Shown one piece after another: positions 5,581 to 6,624 of a DNA stretch of 6,624 nucleotides. A program made the position numbers and the translations under genes. The notes beneath the pieces were generated by a model. It did no database searches and had not been told where the DNA came from. It saw only the letters and a program-made list of their open reading frames with translations. The first letter of the stretch is position 1. The number at the start of each line of letters is the position of its first letter. This DNA comes from Chlamydiota bacterium (GTDB lineage Bacteria > Chlamydiota > Chlamydiia > Chlamydiales > JAJFMB01): NCBI GenBank assembly GCA_021772355.1, contig JAJFMB010000293.1:1-6624 (forward strand). Direction: 5' to 3'.

Positions 5581-6624
5581 TTCTTTTGGCACCCTTTTTC
5601 GGATCACCACTTGGGGAGAATCCCACGGCAAAGCCATTGGCGTCGTTATCGATGGCTGTCCTGCAGGACTAGAGATCAGTGAAAAAGAGATCCATCAGGA
5701 ACTCATACTGCGTTCACCCGGACAAAATCCTTACGTCACCCCGCGCAAAGAAGCCGACCTGCCGGAAATTTTATCCGGCGTCTTTGAAGGAAAAACAACC
5801 GGAGCCCCCCTTTCCATCCTCATCCCAAATCGCAATGCCGACTCTACACCTTATCACGCCATCAAAGAGATGCTGCGCCCAGGTCACGCCAACTACCCCT
5901 ACCTAACAAAATTTGGTATCTTTGACTACCGTGGAGGTGGCCGCGCCTCCGCTCGTGAAACAGCCTGCCGAGTCGCAGCAGGTGCTGTTGCCAAAAAAAT
6001 TTTAAAACACCACAACATTTCCCTTGTCGCCTATCTTCAAGAGGCAGGTGGGGTTGCCGCAAACATACCACTAGAAAATATTGAGACAACACGCACCCTC
6101 ACACAGCAAAGCCCCGTCTTTTGCCCAGACGAAAATACAGCCACAGCAATCATGGAACGCATCGCAACGGCTGCACAAGAAGGTGATTCGATTGGAGGCA
6201 TCGTCGCATTCTGCATCACAGGGCTCCCCGTTGGTCTCGGAGATCCCATCTATGAAAAAATAGAGGCCAATCTTGCCAAAGCGATGATGAGCCTTCCCGC
6301 AACCAAAGGTTTCGAAATAGGAGAAGGTTTTCAAGCAGCGCGCATGCAAGGATCCACACACAATGATATTTTCCAATCCGATAGTGGTGAAATTACAACG
6401 CAAACAAATTACGCCGGCGGAACCCTTGCCGGCATCACAACCGGCATGCCCTTGATAGGCAAAGTTGCCTTTAAACCCCCTTCAGGAATCAAAAAAGCGC
6501 AGCCAACCATCACTTTAGAAAAAAAAGAGGCCACTCTTGCGCTCCCAAAAGGTTCCAAACACGACCCGTGTGTTGCCATTCGCGCTGTTCCCATTGTGGA
6601 AGCGATGTGCGCCCTTGTCATCGC
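5570..6624 (+). CDS. aroC: Chorismate synthase, 3' end cut by window
   Basis: It removes phosphate from EPSP to form chorismate, the branch point for aromatic amino acids, folate and quinones, and needs reduced FMN. The frame starts at ATG 5570, eleven bases inside the kinase gene, and is open to the window end with 351 full codons; the family has about 360 residues, so only a short C-terminal tail is missing. Visible motifs: WGESHG at 15-20 with catalytic His19; SGVFEGKTTGAP at 69-80; RPGHANY at 103-109 with catalytic His106; YRGGGRASARET at 120-131; EGDSIGG at 204-210; and KHDPCVAIRAVPIVEAM at 330-346, the third family signature, with Lys330 where Arg is usual. Residues and order match E. 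coli AroC along the whole length. It is the third gene of the overlapping aro operon; in Chlamydia aroB follows, beyond this window. Confidence 0.96.
   Translation, partial: MASNSFGTLFRITTWGESHGKAIGVVIDGCPAGLEISEKEIHQELILRSPGQNPYVTPRKEADLPEILSGVFEGKTTGAPLSILIPNRNADSTPYHAIKEMLRPGHANYPYLTKFGIFDYRGGGRASARETACRVAAGAVAKKILKHHNISLVAYLQEAGGVAANIPLENIETTRTLTQQSPVFCPDENTATAIMERIATAAQEGDSIGGIVAFCITGLPVGLGDPIYEKIEANLAKAMMSLPATKGFEIGEGFQAARMQGSTHNDIFQSDSGEITTQTNYAGGTLAGITTGMPLIGKVAFKPPSGIKKAQPTITLEKKEATLALPKGSKHDPCVAIRAVPIVEAMCALVI

Noticed and set aside
6071..6403. 110-codon open frame on the minus strand within aroC
   Set aside because: Antisense to conserved chorismate synthase sequence and without recognisable features.

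Overview
The window looks like chromosomal DNA from a member of the Chlamydiae, probably one of the environmental or Parachlamydiales-type lineages. Three things point there. EPSP synthase carries chlamydial-style motifs (PPSKSH, GNSGQVLRF, DTQGDKQL). The gene order aroA - shikimate kinase - aroC matches the aro cluster known from Chlamydia. A DUF1207-type outer-membrane protein, a family typical of chlamydiae, sits close by. This assignment comes from recalled family features, not from a search. Genus is not decided.

Layout from left to right. Positions 1-811 (+) hold the C-terminal part of a cysteine-rich DUF1207-like protein that starts outside the window. It is joined by a TAATG stop/start overlap to a second gene (811-1638, +) for a membrane-anchored protein with no cysteine, which I do not recognise. 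Twelve bases later a convergent gene begins (1651-3774, - strand). It encodes a 707-residue protein with an N-terminal GxGxxG nucleotide-binding-like segment, a long unassigned middle and a C-terminal LOG/PpnN-like nucleotide-hydrolase domain. A short divergent intergenic region (about 3775-3832) separates it from the rightward aro operon: aroA (EPSP synthase), aroK/aroL (shikimate kinase) and aroC (chorismate synthase, cut by the window end). The aro genes overlap by 4 and 11 bases and carry good Shine-Dalgarno sites at the second and third genes.

Functionally, the right half encodes three consecutive-branch enzymes: shikimate to shikimate-3-phosphate (AroK), to EPSP (AroA), to chorismate (AroC). 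The left half is a probable envelope pair. The central gene is the least understood and most interesting element. The shikimate kinase lacks a conserved substrate-binding arginine at the usual place. No RNA gene, mobile element, CRISPR array or large repeat was seen, and there is no gene-free stretch over 300 bases.
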